A stretch of 64,000 nucleotides of DNA, taken from assembly GCF_900167445.1 (NCBI RefSeq), contig NZ_FUZT01000003.1, forward strand, positions 371,400 through 435,399. The letters run 5' to 3'. The notes beneath the pieces were generated by a model, which saw nothing but the letters and a program-made list of their open reading frames with translations, searched no databases and was not told where the DNA came from. Below, piece by piece: positions 39,541 to 49,625 of the stretch; position 1 is the stretch's first letter; each line of letters opens with the position of its first letter. The stretch is from Maledivibacter halophilus (GTDB taxonomy: Bacteria; Bacillota; Clostridia; Peptostreptococcales; Caminicellaceae). A program made the position numbers and the translations under genes.

Positions 39541-41094
39541 TTATATAGTAAGCCCCATTAATTCTTCTTTAAATATTCTTTCATCCATTTTCTTCAAATC
39601 ATTAGGAACTATTGGTTTAAAGTCCATCAAATCCAAAATATCCCTTTGAAGATCTACACCTGGTGCAATTTCTTTTAAAATCAGTCCTTCTTCTGAAAGC
39701 TGGAAAACTGCTCTTTCTGTTATATATAAAACAGGGGTTTTATTTTCTATTGCATAATCACCACTAAATGTAATCTGCTCAACTTCATTTACAAATTTTT
39801 TAACTTTACCTTCCTTTTCTATAATAAGTTTTCCATCTTCTGTCTTAACCCTTAAGCCACCTGCTGTAAAGGTTCCACAATATACTACTTTTTTAGCATT
39901 TTGAGTAATATTGATGAATCCACCACAGCCTGCTATTTTAGGTCCAAACTTGGAAACATTGATATTTCCTTTACTATCACATTGAGCCAGTCCCAAAAAG
40001 GCTAAATCAAGTCCACCACCGTCATAAAAGTCAAATTGATATGGTTGATCAAGTATAGCTTCTGGATTAGTTGAAGCTCCAAAATCCAAACCTCCACCTG
40101 GAACTCCACCAATTGGCCCAGCCTCAACTGTAAGAACCATTTGATCTCCTTTTCCTTCTTCATTGGCAACCATTGCAATCACCTCAGGAACTCCTATACC
40201 AAGATTAACTATTGCTTTAGGTATTAGCTCCATAGCAGCCCTTCTGGCTATAATTTTTCTTTCATTTAGTGACAACGGTTTCATTGAATCTACAGGAATG
40301 AATGTTTTGCCACAGTAAGAGGAATCATACTTGGTTCCGTAGGTTTGCATATGATTTTCTTCATTTTCAATAACAACAACTGTATCTACGTATATACCTG
40401 GTATTTTTATAAGCTTTGGATCTAAAGAACCACTTTTTACCACCTTTTTAACCTGTACTATTACTTTTCCTCCTGAATTCTTACATGCTGCTGCTATTGA
40501 AAGGGCTTCAAGGGAAACAGCTTCTTCTTCCATGGAAATATTTCCATTTTCATCGGCATAGGTTCCTCTTAAAAGAGCCACATCAACTGGAAAAGCTTTG
40601 TAAAATAAGTACTCTTGCCCTTCAAGTTCAATAAGCTTAACAATATCTTCCTTTGTTACTTCATTTATTTTTCCACCTTGTAGTCTTGGATCTATAAATG
40701 TTTTTAATCCTACATGGGTAATAGTTCCTGGCTTACCAGCAGCAACATCTCTAAACATATGAGAAATTACACCTTGGGGAAGATTATAGGCCTGAATTTT
40801 ATTTTCCAAGGCTAGTTTTTGTAATTTAGGAGCAAGCCCCCAATGTCCTCCAATAACCTTTTTTACCAATTTTTCATGACCTAAATGATTTAAGCCTTTA
40901 TCCTTACCATCACCTTGCCCAGCTGCATAAACTAAAGTAAGGTTTTTAGGACTACCTGTTTCAAGAAATCGTTTCTCTAAAGCTATCTCTACTTCTTCAG
41001 GTACTCCTATACCAACAAATCCTCCAGTAGCCACTGTTGCATTATCTGGAATCAATTTTACCGCTTCTTCTGCATCCAATAGTCTAACTCCCAT
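39541..41094 (-). CDS. Acyl-CoA:acetate/3-ketoacid CoA-transferase, fused alpha-beta subunits
   Basis: 517 codons with both CoA-transferase halves in one chain, as in propionate CoA-transferase and YdiF. The alpha half begins at the N-terminus (ATGGFVGIGVPEEVEIALE). The beta half begins at about 275, and the catalytic Glu is in LTVEAGPIGGVPGGG. It could activate acetoacetate from lysine cleavage or release butyrate or acetate from CoA. A sigma-54 promoter lies upstream, and a sigma-54 activator gene follows in the upstream direction on the same strand. The start follows GGAGGTC. Confidence 0.93.
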   Translation of the reverse strand: MGVRLLDAEEAVKLIPDNATVATGGFVGIGVPEEVEIALEKRFLETGSPKNLTLVYAAGQGDGKDKGLNHLGHEKLVKKVIGGHWGLAPKLQKLALENKIQAYNLPQGVISHMFRDVAAGKPGTITHVGLKTFIDPRLQGGKINEVTKEDIVKLIELEGQEYLFYKAFPVDVALLRGTYADENGNISMEEEAVSLEALSIAAACKNSGGKVIVQVKKVVKSGSLDPKLIKIPGIYVDTVVVIENEENHMQTYGTKYDSSYCGKTFIPVDSMKPLSLNERKIIARRAAMELIPKAIVNLGIGVPEVIAMVANEEGKGDQMVLTVEAGPIGGVPGGGLDFGASTNPEAILDQPYQFDFYDGGGLDLAFLGLAQCDSKGNINVSKFGPKIAGCGGFINITQNAKKVVYCGTFTAGGLRVKTEDGKLIIEKEGKVKKFVNEVEQITFSGDYAIENKTPVLYITERAVFQLSEEGLILKEIAPGVDLQRDILDLMDFKPIVPNDLKKMDERIFKEELMGLTI

Positions 41095-41160
41095 TTTCTT
41101 TTGACCTCCTCTATCATATTGTTAATAATTTATCTATATTCTTATATGTATTATGTTTAA

Positions 41161-41178
41161 TAGCAAGTGTCATGCCAA
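41161..41178 (-). promoter_or_regulatory. Sigma-54 promoter of the CoA-transferase/permease operon
   Basis: Minus strand TTGGCATGACACTTGCTA: GG and GC are separated by 10 bases, matching the -24/-12 consensus. It lies 67 bp upstream of the CoA-transferase start. Confidence 0.8.
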
Positions 41179-41282
41179 TGTTTATATTTATAGTTATTTA
41201 ATTAACAAGGAGGCTATATGACTCTATTCCAAGGTTTTAGATGAGAAGATTTCTTTATCCATGTATAATAGGCAAAAAAATA

Positions 41283-41320
41283 ATCAAGAAAGATGTATAT
41301 GAAATATACATCTTCTTGAT
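41283..41320 (-). terminator. Hairpin after the second sigma-54 activator
   Basis: ATCAAGAAAGATGTATAT pairs with ATATACATCTTCTTGAT with one bulged base and a three-base loop. It lies between the activator stop and the sigma-54 promoter. Confidence 0.6.
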
Positions 41321-41438
41321 ATATCAATAAATGCTTATTAGCCTATACAAAGGTATATATCATAGAGCGTAAACTATGTTTACATGTATTACTTTTATAC
41401 AATTATTATTGCTTTTATGTGATGAATATTATAATTTT

Positions 41439-43145
41439 TTAGTACAAATTGTATCTTTCTATCTTTTTATACAATCCTACCCTACTTATTCCTAAGAGTT
41501 TTGCAGCTTTATTTTTATTTCCCCTGGTTTTTTGCAAACATTCACTAATAATTTCCCTTTCAACTTCCTCCACAATTGCCTTTAAATCTCTATCCCCCCC
41601 AGAATAAGTTTTGCTTTTTTGCTTGATTAACCTATTGGGAAGATGCTTTGCCTTTATTGTTAAATCTGAATCTAATAAATTAATAGCTCTTTCTAATACA
41701 TTTTCAAGCTCTCTTATATTTCCCGGCCAATGGTAATTCCTTAAATAATTAATAGCCTCCTGAGATATTTCTTCAACATATATTCCCAGCCTATTGGCAA
41801 TCTTCTTCTTCAGTTCATTGGCAAGAGTATCTATATCTTCCTTTCTTTCCCTAAGGGGCGGCAACTTAATGACCATAACGTTTAACCTATAGAAAAGATC
41901 TTCTCTAAATTCCTTTTTTTCAACTAATTTCTCCAAATCCTTATTTGTTGATGATATTATTCTAACGTCAATATTCTTTAGTAGATTTCCTCCAAGTCTT
42001 TCCACTTCTTTCTCCTGTATAACCCTTAATAATTTTGCCTGCATGGTCATAGACATATCCCCTATTTCATCAAGCAAAATAGTGCCTCCATTAGCCAGCT
42101 CAAACTTACCTTTTTTACCGCTCTTTTTAGCTCCAGTAAAAGCTCCTTCTTCATATCCAAATAATTCAGATTCCAATAATTCACTGGGTATTGCTGCACA
42201 ATTTATTTTAACAAAGGGTCCTAAATTTCTTGAGCTTGCATTATGAAGAGCGTGGGCAAAGAGTTCCTTCCCCGTACCACTTTCTCCCAAAATCAGAACA
42301 TTTGAATTTGTTTTTGCAGCTTTTTTAGCCATGGTTTTAACTTCAATCATTTTGGGACTTTTACCAACTAAATCATCGAAGGAGTATTTTGCAATTCTTT
42401 TATCATCTAATTCATTTTTATAATATGCTATTTCCTTTTCTAGCTTATTTATTTTTTTACTCAATAGTCTTAAGTCGCTAACATTTTTGAACATAACTTT
42501 ACCAATTGCCCCAATTACTCTACCTTCCTTTTTAAGGGGTATACGGGTGGCAATCATTCTTCTTCCCTGTATTTTCTGTATTTCTGCCACTTCCATTATC
42601 CCTGTTTTTATTACAGTATGCATTCTGGTATTCTCTATAACTTCAGTTACGTGCTTTCCTTCAGGATTTGGGTCTTCTACAAATTCTTTGTATGCTTTAC
42701 TCATCATTGTTATTATCCCATTTTCATCTACAACTACAATCCATTCATTAAAGGTATCCAATATTGTATTTAAAATATCAATATATACTTCATCTTCATC
42801 GAGTTTTCTGCTTATTTTATTGTAATCCGTTACATCCTGAAATAAAGCTATAGCACCTTGTATTTCTTCCTTATAAAATATTGGCAATCTGTTGACTCTA
42901 AATTGCCTTCCATTACTGGAAAATCTATAGTTTATCTCTTCACTTTTATTTTCTATAACCCTGATGAGCTTAGTATTTGGAATAACCTCCCTTATCTTTC
43001 TTCCCATAACCTTTTCAGACTTTATGCCAAGTAACTCCTCTGCAATACCATTAAGCATATTAATATCTCCATACTTATCTATACCTATTAAAGCCTCATT
43101 AATATTTTCTATTATTTTCCTGAAATATTCCTTGACAAATTCCAA
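41439..43145 (-). CDS. PAS-PAS-AAA+-Fis sigma-54-dependent activator of butyrate-pathway genes
   Basis: 568 codons. Two PAS domains (about 1-110 and 115-225) and a coiled linker precede the AAA+ domain. That has Walker A GESGTGKE, an intact GAFTGA loop and Walker B GGTILLDEIGDM. A Fis-type helix-turn-helix (NKNKAAKLLGISRVGLYKKI) ends it. It sits between two sigma-54-controlled operons (CoA-transferase/permease and crt-etfA) and is probably their activator. The PAS domains suggest it senses a small ligand or redox state. Confidence 0.92.
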   Translation of the reverse strand: MEFVKEYFRKIIENINEALIGIDKYGDINMLNGIAEELLGIKSEKVMGRKIREVIPNTKLIRVIENKSEEINYRFSSNGRQFRVNRLPIFYKEEIQGAIALFQDVTDYNKISRKLDEDEVYIDILNTILDTFNEWIVVVDENGIITMMSKAYKEFVEDPNPEGKHVTEVIENTRMHTVIKTGIMEVAEIQKIQGRRMIATRIPLKKEGRVIGAIGKVMFKNVSDLRLLSKKINKLEKEIAYYKNELDDKRIAKYSFDDLVGKSPKMIEVKTMAKKAAKTNSNVLILGESGTGKELFAHALHNASSRNLGPFVKINCAAIPSELLESELFGYEEGAFTGAKKSGKKGKFELANGGTILLDEIGDMSMTMQAKLLRVIQEKEVERLGGNLLKNIDVRIISSTNKDLEKLVEKKEFREDLFYRLNVMVIKLPPLRERKEDIDTLANELKKKIANRLGIYVEEISQEAINYLRNYHWPGNIRELENVLERAINLLDSDLTIKAKHLPNRLIKQKSKTYSGGDRDLKAIVEEVEREIISECLQKTRGNKNKAAKLLGISRVGLYKKIERYNLY

Positions 43146-43362
43146 ATCTACACCTCCTCATTATATTAAATATATTTTATCCCTTAATATAGGGATTTAA
43201 TTAAACTGAATATGTTAGTTCCTATCAAGGGGGTTTAAAAGATAATATTAGCATATACAATTTTGTCAAATTAAACAAATTGAAATTATGCAATTTCATC
43301 ACCTCTTTAGATTTTATCATAGTATAGTAAAATTTTTTAGATTTTTAAGATTTCCTAGAAAT

Positions 43363-43400
43363 AGAAAAAGATAATCTTCAAATGAAGATTATCTTTTTCT
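43363..43400. terminator. Perfect hairpin upstream of the activator gene
   Basis: Eighteen-base perfect arms (AGAAAAAGATAATCTTCA) around AA, with T-rich ends on both strands. It may terminate read-through from the etf operon. Confidence 0.7.
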
Positions 43401-43411
43401 TTGTGGATATG

Positions 43412-43510
43412 TAGTGAAACAAATTGAAAGGCTAATTTATAAATCAAAAAAATTGTAAAAACATCGATATTTTTATGATATATGAATTAAATTTTGAAAT
43501 TGTTTCACTA
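43412..43510. repeat. Short inverted-repeat element
   Basis: TAGTGAAACAAATTGAAA at the left end and an inverse TTTGAAATTGTTTCACTA at the right, about 99 bp overall, non-coding inside. I saw no second copy in the window. Other parts of the 616-bp gap 43146-43761 hold hairpins and a single family A-like end near 43285. Confidence 0.5.
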
Positions 43511-43717
43511 TAGCTAATAAGTTATTGTACATTAGGGAGTCAATTTTAGGATATAGGGATTTAGTAAATGATGGAGGTTAAAAAAAGAGTAATTTCCTCA
43601 TTTTTATAAATGACATGGCAGATTTCTATTGATACTAATATCCCTATATCCATAATTACCATTTGCTTTTAAATTGAAGCCTGATATCCAAGGGAAAGCT
43701 TGAATATCAAGCTTCAA

Positions 43718-43753
43718 TTACCAATCCCCCGAAATATTCCAAGGGATTGGTAA
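43718..43753 (-). terminator. Hairpin after etfA
   Basis: TTACCAATCCC pairs with GGGATTGGTAA, eight bases past the etfA stop. A second hairpin (GAAGCTTGATATTCAAGCTTTC) follows on the minus strand. Confidence 0.6.
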
Positions 43754-43761
43754 ATTTTATA

Positions 43762-44772
43762 TTACTTAGATTCTTTAGCAGCAGCAAGTTCTTCAACTAG
43801 TAAAGGAATTACTTTGTTTAGATCTCCTACTATTCCTACATCTGCAACTTCAAATATAGGTGCCCCTGCATCTTTATTTATCGCCACTATGAATCCTGAT
43901 TCTTCCATACCTGCTAAATGCTGTATAGCTCCTGATATACCGCAAGCCACATAAAGGTCTGGTCTTACAGTTTTTCCTGTCTGCCCTACTTGGTGGTCTC
44001 TGTCAATCCAGCCCGCATCTACAACTGCACGGGAAGCTGATACCTGACCTTCAAGACTATCAGCCAACTGCTTAAGAATTTCAAATCTTTCAGGGTCTCC
44101 GATACCTCTACCCCCTGAAACTAATACATTGGCTTCTTCAATATTAATTTTTTGTTTTACTTCTTTTACTACTTCTAATATTTCAACATTTCTATCTTCT
44201 TTAGAGAATTTAACTTTAACTTCTTCTACAACGCCTTCTCTATTTTCATCTTTTTCAAACAACGGCATAACTCCCGGTCTAACGGTAGACATCTGTGGTC
44301 TGTGGTCACCACAAACGATAGTAGCCATAATATTACCACCGAAGGCTGGTCTTGTCATTAACAAATTTTTGCTTTCTTCATCTATATCTAATCCAGTACA
44401 ATCTGCAGTAAGTCCTGTATGGATTCTAGCTGAAACTCTAGGAGCTAAATCCCTTCCTATAGTTGTAGCACCGATTAAAAATATTTCTGGTTTTTCAGAG
44501 TTGATTACTTGGGCTAAAGCCTTTGCATATGGCTCTGTCATATAAATATCTAATGCTGGATCATCAACATATAAAACCTTGTCTGCTCCATAATGGATTA
44601 AAGTATTTGTTTTATCCTTTATGTTATTACCTAAAATTACTGCTGTAACTGTTTCACCTAATTTTTCTGCAATTTCTCTACCTTTTCCAATAAGCTCTAA
44701 AGAAACTCTTTGAATTTCTCCTTCTCTTTGCTCAGCGAATACAAAAACACCCTTATATTCTGCAATATTCAA
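43762..44772 (-). CDS. etfA: Electron transfer flavoprotein, alpha subunit
   Basis: 336 codons. FAD-binding C-terminal domain with VSGGRGIGDPERFEIL at about 212 and GQTGKTVRPDLYVACGISGA at about 265. With EtfB it passes electrons to or from the acyl-CoA dehydrogenase encoded upstream. In butyrate-forming Clostridia the complex can bifurcate electrons from NADH to crotonyl-CoA and ferredoxin. Last gene of the butyrate operon; start after GGAGGG. Confidence 0.95.
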   Translation of the reverse strand: MNIAEYKGVFVFAEQREGEIQRVSLELIGKGREIAEKLGETVTAVILGNNIKDKTNTLIHYGADKVLYVDDPALDIYMTEPYAKALAQVINSEKPEIFLIGATTIGRDLAPRVSARIHTGLTADCTGLDIDEESKNLLMTRPAFGGNIMATIVCGDHRPQMSTVRPGVMPLFEKDENREGVVEEVKVKFSKEDRNVEILEVVKEVKQKINIEEANVLVSGGRGIGDPERFEILKQLADSLEGQVSASRAVVDAGWIDRDHQVGQTGKTVRPDLYVACGISGAIQHLAGMEESGFIVAINKDAGAPIFEVADVGIVGDLNKVIPLLVEELAAAKESK

Positions 44773-44874
44773 GATACTCCCTCCTCATACTGTTTTAGTT
44801 CTAGTAGCTAGGTTATAGTTAACCGTTTGGGTCATTTTTATTGGCAATTGATTTTTAATTTTAAATTGAGTAAA

Positions 44875-45663
44875 TTATATAATAAATTTCTCTTTTAATT
44901 TATCTACAATAATTTTTGCTGCATCCCTTGGCTCTAATTCATATACTTGACCAGCAGATTTAGCTCCCTTTGTAAATGATTTCTTAACCTTAGTAGGTGA
45001 ACCCTTTAATCCTATATTCCCCATGTCTATTTCTATATCATTTAAACTCCAATTTATTATTTCTTTTTCTCTATAGGCATCATATATTCCGGCAACTGAC
45101 ATATACCTTGGTTCATTCATTTCACTAAGGGTAGTAATTAAGCAAGGCATTTTTGCCTTTATCCTTTGATATCCATCTTCAAAAACTCTCTTTAATATAA
45201 GGCTGTCTCCGTCCACTTTAAGATCTTCAACATAGCTTATTTGTGGAAGTCCTAAGTGTTCAGCTATTTGTGGTCCCACCTGAGCAGTATCTCCATCTAT
45301 TGCCTGCCTTCCTGCTATAATCAAATCATATTCCAGATTTTTTACGGCTGCTGCCAATGTACTTGATGTAGCCCAAGTATCGGCACCGGCAAAAGCTCTA
45401 TCACTTAATAAAATTGCCTTATCTGCTCCCATTGCCAAAGCTTCTCTAAGGGCTTTTTCAGCTTGAGGGGGTCCCATTGTAAGAACAGTTACCTCAGCTC
45501 CCATTTCATCCTTTAGTCTTAAAGCTGCTTCTAAACCGCTTTTATCATCGGGATTTATAATACTTGGTACTCCCTCCCTTATAAGTGTTCCTGTTTTAGG
45601 GTCCAATTTAACCTCTGTAGTATCTGGCACTTGTTTTATACAAACAACTATTTTCATTTTCAA
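44875..45663 (-). CDS. etfB: Electron transfer flavoprotein, beta subunit
   Basis: 262 codons. Conserved start MKIVVCIKQVPDTTEVKLDP and the segment DLIIAGRQAIDGDTAQVGPQ identify EtfB, the AMP/FAD-binding partner of EtfA. It lies 7 bp after the acyl-CoA dehydrogenase gene and 102 bp before etfA in one operon. Whether this pair bifurcates cannot be settled by reading. Confidence 0.95.
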   Translation of the reverse strand: MKMKIVVCIKQVPDTTEVKLDPKTGTLIREGVPSIINPDDKSGLEAALRLKDEMGAEVTVLTMGPPQAEKALREALAMGADKAILLSDRAFAGADTWATSSTLAAAVKNLEYDLIIAGRQAIDGDTAQVGPQIAEHLGLPQISYVEDLKVDGDSLILKRVFEDGYQRIKAKMPCLITTLSEMNEPRYMSVAGIYDAYREKEIINWSLNDIEIDMGNIGLKGSPTKVKKSFTKGAKSAGQVYELEPRDAAKIIVDKLKEKFII

Positions 45664-45670
45664 AGCCTCC

Positions 45671-46834
45671 TTATCTCAACATATTTCCTGCTATAACCAT
45701 TTTTTGAACCTCTGAAGTTCCTTCATAAATTTCCGTTATTTTAGCATCTCTCATCATTCTTTCAACAGGATATTCTCTTGTATAGCCATATCCACCATGT
45801 AATTGCACTGCTTTAGTTGTAACCTCCATAGCTGTTTCAGCAGCAAAAAGCTTAGCCATAGCAGCATCAGTACTAAAGCGTTCTCCATTTTCCTTAGCCA
45901 TTGCAGCTCTATAAACCAAAAGTCTTGCCGCATCTACTTTTGTTTGCATATCTGCAAGCTGGAATTGAGTATTTTGGAATTTAGCAATTGATCTTCCAAA
46001 TTGTTTTCTTTCCTTAACATATTTTACCGTTTCGTCAATGGCTCCCTGTGCTATACCTAAGGCCTGTGCTCCTATTCCAATACGCCCACCATCTAGGGTT
46101 TTCATAGCAATTCCAAAGCCCTTGCCTTCTTTTCCAATCAGGTTTTCCTTTGGTACTCTAACGTTTTCAAATATAAGTTCACAAGTTGCAGAACCCTTTA
46201 TACCCATTTTTGATTCTTTTTTTCCAACACTGAAGCCTTCATAATCCTTCTCAACTATGAAAGCTGATATTCCTTTAACACCTTTACTTTTGTCGGTCAT
46301 AGCCATAATTATATAAATATCAGCATAGCCTGCATTTGTTATAAATATTTTTGAACCATTTAATATATAATGGTCTCCATCCAATACCGCCTTTGTCTGT
46401 TGTCCTGCTGCATCGGTTCCAGCATTAGGCTCTGTTAATCCAAAGGCCCCTAATTTTTCTCCCTTTACCAATGGAATAAGGTATTTTTGTTTTTGCTGTT
46501 CTGTTCCAAATTCATATATTGGTGATGCTCCTAATGATGTATGGGCTGAAACTATAACCCCTGTTGTTGCACAGGCTTTAGATAACTCTTCTACAGCCAT
46601 TGCATAAGCTAGGTTATCTCCACCTTGACCCCCATATTCCTTTGGAAATGGTATCCCTAAAAAACCGTATCGTGCTAATTTTTTTACAGTTTCTACAGGA
46701 AACATCTCTTGTTCATCAACTTCTTCTGCAAGGGGTTTGACTTCATTTTCTGCAAATTCTCTGTACATTTGACGTAGCATTTCATGCTCTTTTGAAATTC
46801 GAAAATCCATACTATTTCCTCCTCTAACCATCAT
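45671..46834 (-). CDS. bcd: Short-chain (butyryl-CoA) dehydrogenase
   Basis: 387 codons; translation probably begins at the Met in MDFRISKEHEMLRQMYREFA (residue 9), just after GGAGG, so the functional protein is about 379 residues. The flavin and substrate segments GAFGLTEPNAGTDA and YVKERKQFGRSIAKFQNTQF are present. The catalytic Glu lies in ITEIYEGTSEVQ near the end. It reduces crotonyl-CoA to butyryl-CoA with Etf. Adjacent etfB and etfA and upstream crt and hbd support this role. Confidence 0.93.
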   Translation of the reverse strand: MMVRGGNSMDFRISKEHEMLRQMYREFAENEVKPLAEEVDEQEMFPVETVKKLARYGFLGIPFPKEYGGQGGDNLAYAMAVEELSKACATTGVIVSAHTSLGASPIYEFGTEQQKQKYLIPLVKGEKLGAFGLTEPNAGTDAAGQQTKAVLDGDHYILNGSKIFITNAGYADIYIIMAMTDKSKGVKGISAFIVEKDYEGFSVGKKESKMGIKGSATCELIFENVRVPKENLIGKEGKGFGIAMKTLDGGRIGIGAQALGIAQGAIDETVKYVKERKQFGRSIAKFQNTQFQLADMQTKVDAARLLVYRAAMAKENGERFSTDAAMAKLFAAETAMEVTTKAVQLHGGYGYTREYPVERMMRDAKITEIYEGTSEVQKMVIAGNMLR

Positions 46835-46917
46835 ATTTAAAAATAAAGTGAAGTAATAAATTATATACTGGAATTATATACTTTGTTTGTTTATTAATTA
46901 ACGTTTTCACTTTAATC

Positions 46918-46959
46918 ATAACTCTATTTCAAATTTTTTTCAACTTAAAACAGAGTTAT
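46918..46959 (-). terminator. Hairpin between maoC and bcd
   Basis: ATAACTCT pairs with AGAGTTAT around a 26-base loop just past the maoC stop codon. It could reduce transcription of the downstream genes. Confidence 0.4.
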
Positions 46960-46967
46960 AATTCATT

Positions 46968-47384
46968 TTATTTAGGCGGCATTACTGTTGCAACACCTTT
47001 AAGAACCACATCTCCATTTTGATTAGTACAAATTGTATTAAGCTTTAATCTATTTTTTTCTTCAATTCTCTCTATAACTTCTACTTCTGCCTTTATAGTG
47101 TCTCCAAATCTTACTGGAGCAGTAAATTTTAGTTCTTGACCAAGATATATAGTTCCCGGTCCAGGTAGCTGTACCCCTAAAACTGCTGATACCAAGCCTG
47201 CTGTCAACATACCATGAGCTATTCTGCCCTTGAACATTGTATTCTTAGATACTTCCTGATTAATATGGGCAGGATTTATATCTCCTGTTATTCCTGCATA
47301 AAGGTAAACATCTGTCTCCGTTATGGTCTTTTGAAAAAAAGCTTTATCCCCAATTTGAATTTCTTTTATGGTTTTACCCTTCAT
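46968..47384 (-). CDS. MaoC-like (R)-specific enoyl-CoA hydratase
   Basis: 138 codons. Hot-dog fold with the hydratase motif YAGITGDINPAHINQEVSKN (catalytic Asp and His in D-x4-H) and GRIAHGML. It interconverts crotonyl-CoA and (R)-3-hydroxybutyryl-CoA. The same operon has an (S)-specific crotonase and HBD, so both stereoisomers could be handled. It may serve a degradative lysine intermediate or a poly-hydroxyacid branch; this is open. Flanked by 130-150 bp gaps with hairpins. Confidence 0.86.
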   Translation of the reverse strand: MKGKTIKEIQIGDKAFFQKTITETDVYLYAGITGDINPAHINQEVSKNTMFKGRIAHGMLTAGLVSAVLGVQLPGPGTIYLGQELKFTAPVRFGDTIKAEVEVIERIEEKNRLKLNTICTNQNGDVVLKGVATVMPPK

Positions 47385-47409
47385 CGAATTTGCCTCCCTT
47401 TTTTTATAA

Positions 47410-47445
47410 TCCTGGAGTCAAGAAATTTAATTATTTCCAGACTCC
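47410..47445 (-). terminator. Hairpin between thlA and maoC
   Basis: CTGGAGTC pairs with the nearby CAGACTCC imperfectly over about 35 bases. It precedes the maoC ribosome site on the minus strand. Weak. Confidence 0.25.
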
Positions 47446-47532
47446 AAAATCAGAATGTATATCTATAATAGCTTATTTAAGTCCACCGCCTATAATCGGT
47501 CGCCAGCTTTAAACTATTTTAAACTATAAAAA

Positions 47533-48711
47533 TTATCTTTCTACTACTATGGCAGTTCCCTGACCTCCACCAATACATAAAGTTGCTAATCCCTTTTTGG
47601 AATCTCTTTTAATCATTTCATGAAGTAAAGTAACTAGTATTCTTGCTCCAGAAGCTCCAATAGGATGGCCTAATGCAATAGCTCCACCATTTACATTTAC
47701 TTTTTCCATGTCAAACTTTAGATCCTTTGCCACTGCTAGAGATTGAGATGCAAAGGCTTCATTAGCTTCAATCAAATCCATATCTTCTATAGTTAACCCA
47801 GCTTTTTCTAATGCTTTTTTAGAAGATGGTACTGGTCCATATCCCATAATAGCAGGGTCCAGTGCAGCCGATCCATATGATTTTACAGTGGCTATGATAT
47901 CCAATCCCAATTCCTCAGCCTTTTCTCTAGACATTACTATAAGCATAGCAGCTCCATCATTTATACCTGATGCATTACCTGCTGTTACTGTACCATCCTT
48001 TTTAAATGCCGGTCTTAATTTTGAAAGCTTTTCAATTGAACTTCCAAATTTAGGATGTTCATCTGTATCTACTATTATAGGATCTCCTTTTCTTTGTGGA
48101 ACTTCTACTGGAACTATTTCATCCTTAAATCTTCCTTCTTTAATAGCTTTTTCAGCTTTTTGCTGACTGGCAAGTGCAAATTCATCTTGTTCTTTTCTGG
48201 AAATTTCCCATCTCTGTGCAATATTTTCTGCTGTAACCCCCATATGATAATTGTTAAAGGCTTCCCATAATCCATCCTTTATCATGGAGTCAACTAATTT
48301 ACCATCGCCCATTCTCTGTCCCCATCTTGCTTTATCAAGAAGGTATGGAGCTTGTGACATGTTTTCTGTACCACCTGCCAGGATTATGTCTGCATCTCCC
48401 AGCATGATAAATTGTGCCGCCATACTTACTGTTCTAAGTCCTGAACCACACACTTTGTTTATTGTTATTGCAGGTACTGTCTCTGGTATGCCTGCTTTGA
48501 TAACAACCTGTCTTGCAACATTTTGTCCGAGTCCAGCCTGTAATACATTACCTATAAGCACTTCATCAATCATTTCTGCCTTGATTCCAGCTTTTTTAAT
48601 GGCTTCTTTTGCAGCTGCAACACCTAAATCTACTGCTGATACAGATTTAAAATTTCCTCCAAATGTTCCTATTGCTGTTCTAACTGCACTTACAATTACC
48701 GCTTCTCTCAC
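47533..48711 (-). CDS. thlA: Acetyl-CoA C-acetyltransferase (thiolase)
   Basis: 392 codons. The active-site Cys in [11 protein letters not shown] (about 88), His in [16 protein letters not shown] (about 348) and Cys in [11 protein letters not shown] (about 378) are all present. It joins two acetyl-CoA to acetoacetyl-CoA or cleaves it. In lysine fermentation it can split acetoacetyl-CoA made by the CoA-transferase. It lies 39 bp after hbd in the operon. Confidence 0.95.
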   Translation of the reverse strand: MREAVIVSAVRTAIGTFGGNFKSVSAVDLGVAAAKEAIKKAGIKAEMIDEVLIGNVLQAGLGQNVARQVVIKAGIPETVPAITINKVCGSGLRTVSMAAQFIMLGDADIILAGGTENMSQAPYLLDKARWGQRMGDGKLVDSMIKDGLWEAFNNYHMGVTAENIAQRWEISRKEQDEFALASQQKAEKAIKEGRFKDEIVPVEVPQRKGDPIIVDTDEHPKFGSSIEKLSKLRPAFKKDGTVTAGNASGINDGAAMLIVMSREKAEELGLDIIATVKSYGSAALDPAIMGYGPVPSSKKALEKAGLTIEDMDLIEANEAFASQSLAVAKDLKFDMEKVNVNGGAIALGHPIGASGARILVTLLHEMIKRDSKKGLATLCIGGGQGTAIVVER

Positions 48712-48750
48712 TCTTATTCCTCCCTGTTAATTCTATAATTTTTCAGCTTT

Positions 48751-49596
48751 TTATTTTGAATAATCATAAAAACCTTTTCCAGTCTTTCTGCCTAAAAGTC
48801 CTCCCCTTACCATCTTTCTTAGTAATGGATGAGGTCTGTATTTTGAATCTCCAAATTCTTCGTATAACACTTCCATAATCGCTAAATTAACATCATTTCC
48901 TATTAAATCAGCTAAAGCTAAAGGTCCTATAGGATGATTTGCACCAAGCTTCATAGCTGCATCAATATCCTCTGCACTTGCAACTCCATCTGCTAAAATT
49001 CCAACTGCTTCATTAATCATAGGAATAAGTATTCTATTTACTACAAAACCTGGAGCTTCTTCTACTTCTACAGGAGTCTTCTTTAGTTTATTTGTAACCT
49101 CTATAATTGTATCCTTTGTCTCCTTTGAAGTAACTATTCCCTTTATAACCTCTACAAGCTTCATTACTGGAACAGGGTTAAAGAAATGCATTCCTATAAC
49201 TTTGTCTGGTCTTTTAGTCGCACTTGCAATTTCTGTTATTGAAAGTGAAGAAGTATTTGTTGCAAGTATTGCCCCTTCCTTACAAACTTCATCTAACTCA
49301 GCAAATATTTTTTTCTTGATTTCCATGTTTTCCACTGCTGCTTCCACTACTAAATCTGCATCCTTTGCCAAATTAATATCTGTAGTAGCTGTAATTCTGC
49401 CTAGTATCTCATTTTTCTTTTCCTCTGTTATTCTTTCCTTTTTTACACTTCTATCCAAATTTTTTGTTATTATTCCTACGCCTCTTTCAACAAATTTTTC
49501 TTCTATATCTCTCATTACTACTTCATAACCTGACTGAGCAAAAACTTGAACAATTCCACTACCCATTGTTCCTGCGCCTAGAACAAATATTTTCAT
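48751..49596 (-). CDS. hbd: (S)-3-hydroxybutyryl-CoA dehydrogenase
   Basis: 281 codons, typical. NAD-binding [20 protein letters not shown] at the N-terminus, [14 protein letters not shown] with the catalytic His just before it (GMHFFNPV), and [15 protein letters not shown]. It reduces acetoacetyl-CoA to (S)-3-hydroxybutyryl-CoA or the reverse. It lies 29 bp after crt in the operon. Confidence 0.96.
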   Translation of the reverse strand: MKIFVLGAGTMGSGIVQVFAQSGYEVVMRDIEEKFVERGVGIITKNLDRSVKKERITEEKKNEILGRITATTDINLAKDADLVVEAAVENMEIKKKIFAELDEVCKEGAILATNTSSLSITEIASATKRPDKVIGMHFFNPVPVMKLVEVIKGIVTSKETKDTIIEVTNKLKKTPVEVEEAPGFVVNRILIPMINEAVGILADGVASAEDIDAAMKLGANHPIGPLALADLIGNDVNLAIMEVLYEEFGDSKYRPHPLLRKMVRGGLLGRKTGKGFYDYSK

Positions 49597-49625
49597 TCTT
49601 AGTCCTCCCTTTTTCTTTATTTTTA

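Noticed and set aside
48251-48730. 159-codon plus-strand ORF
   Set aside because: Antisense to the well-supported thiolase gene, with no family resemblance.
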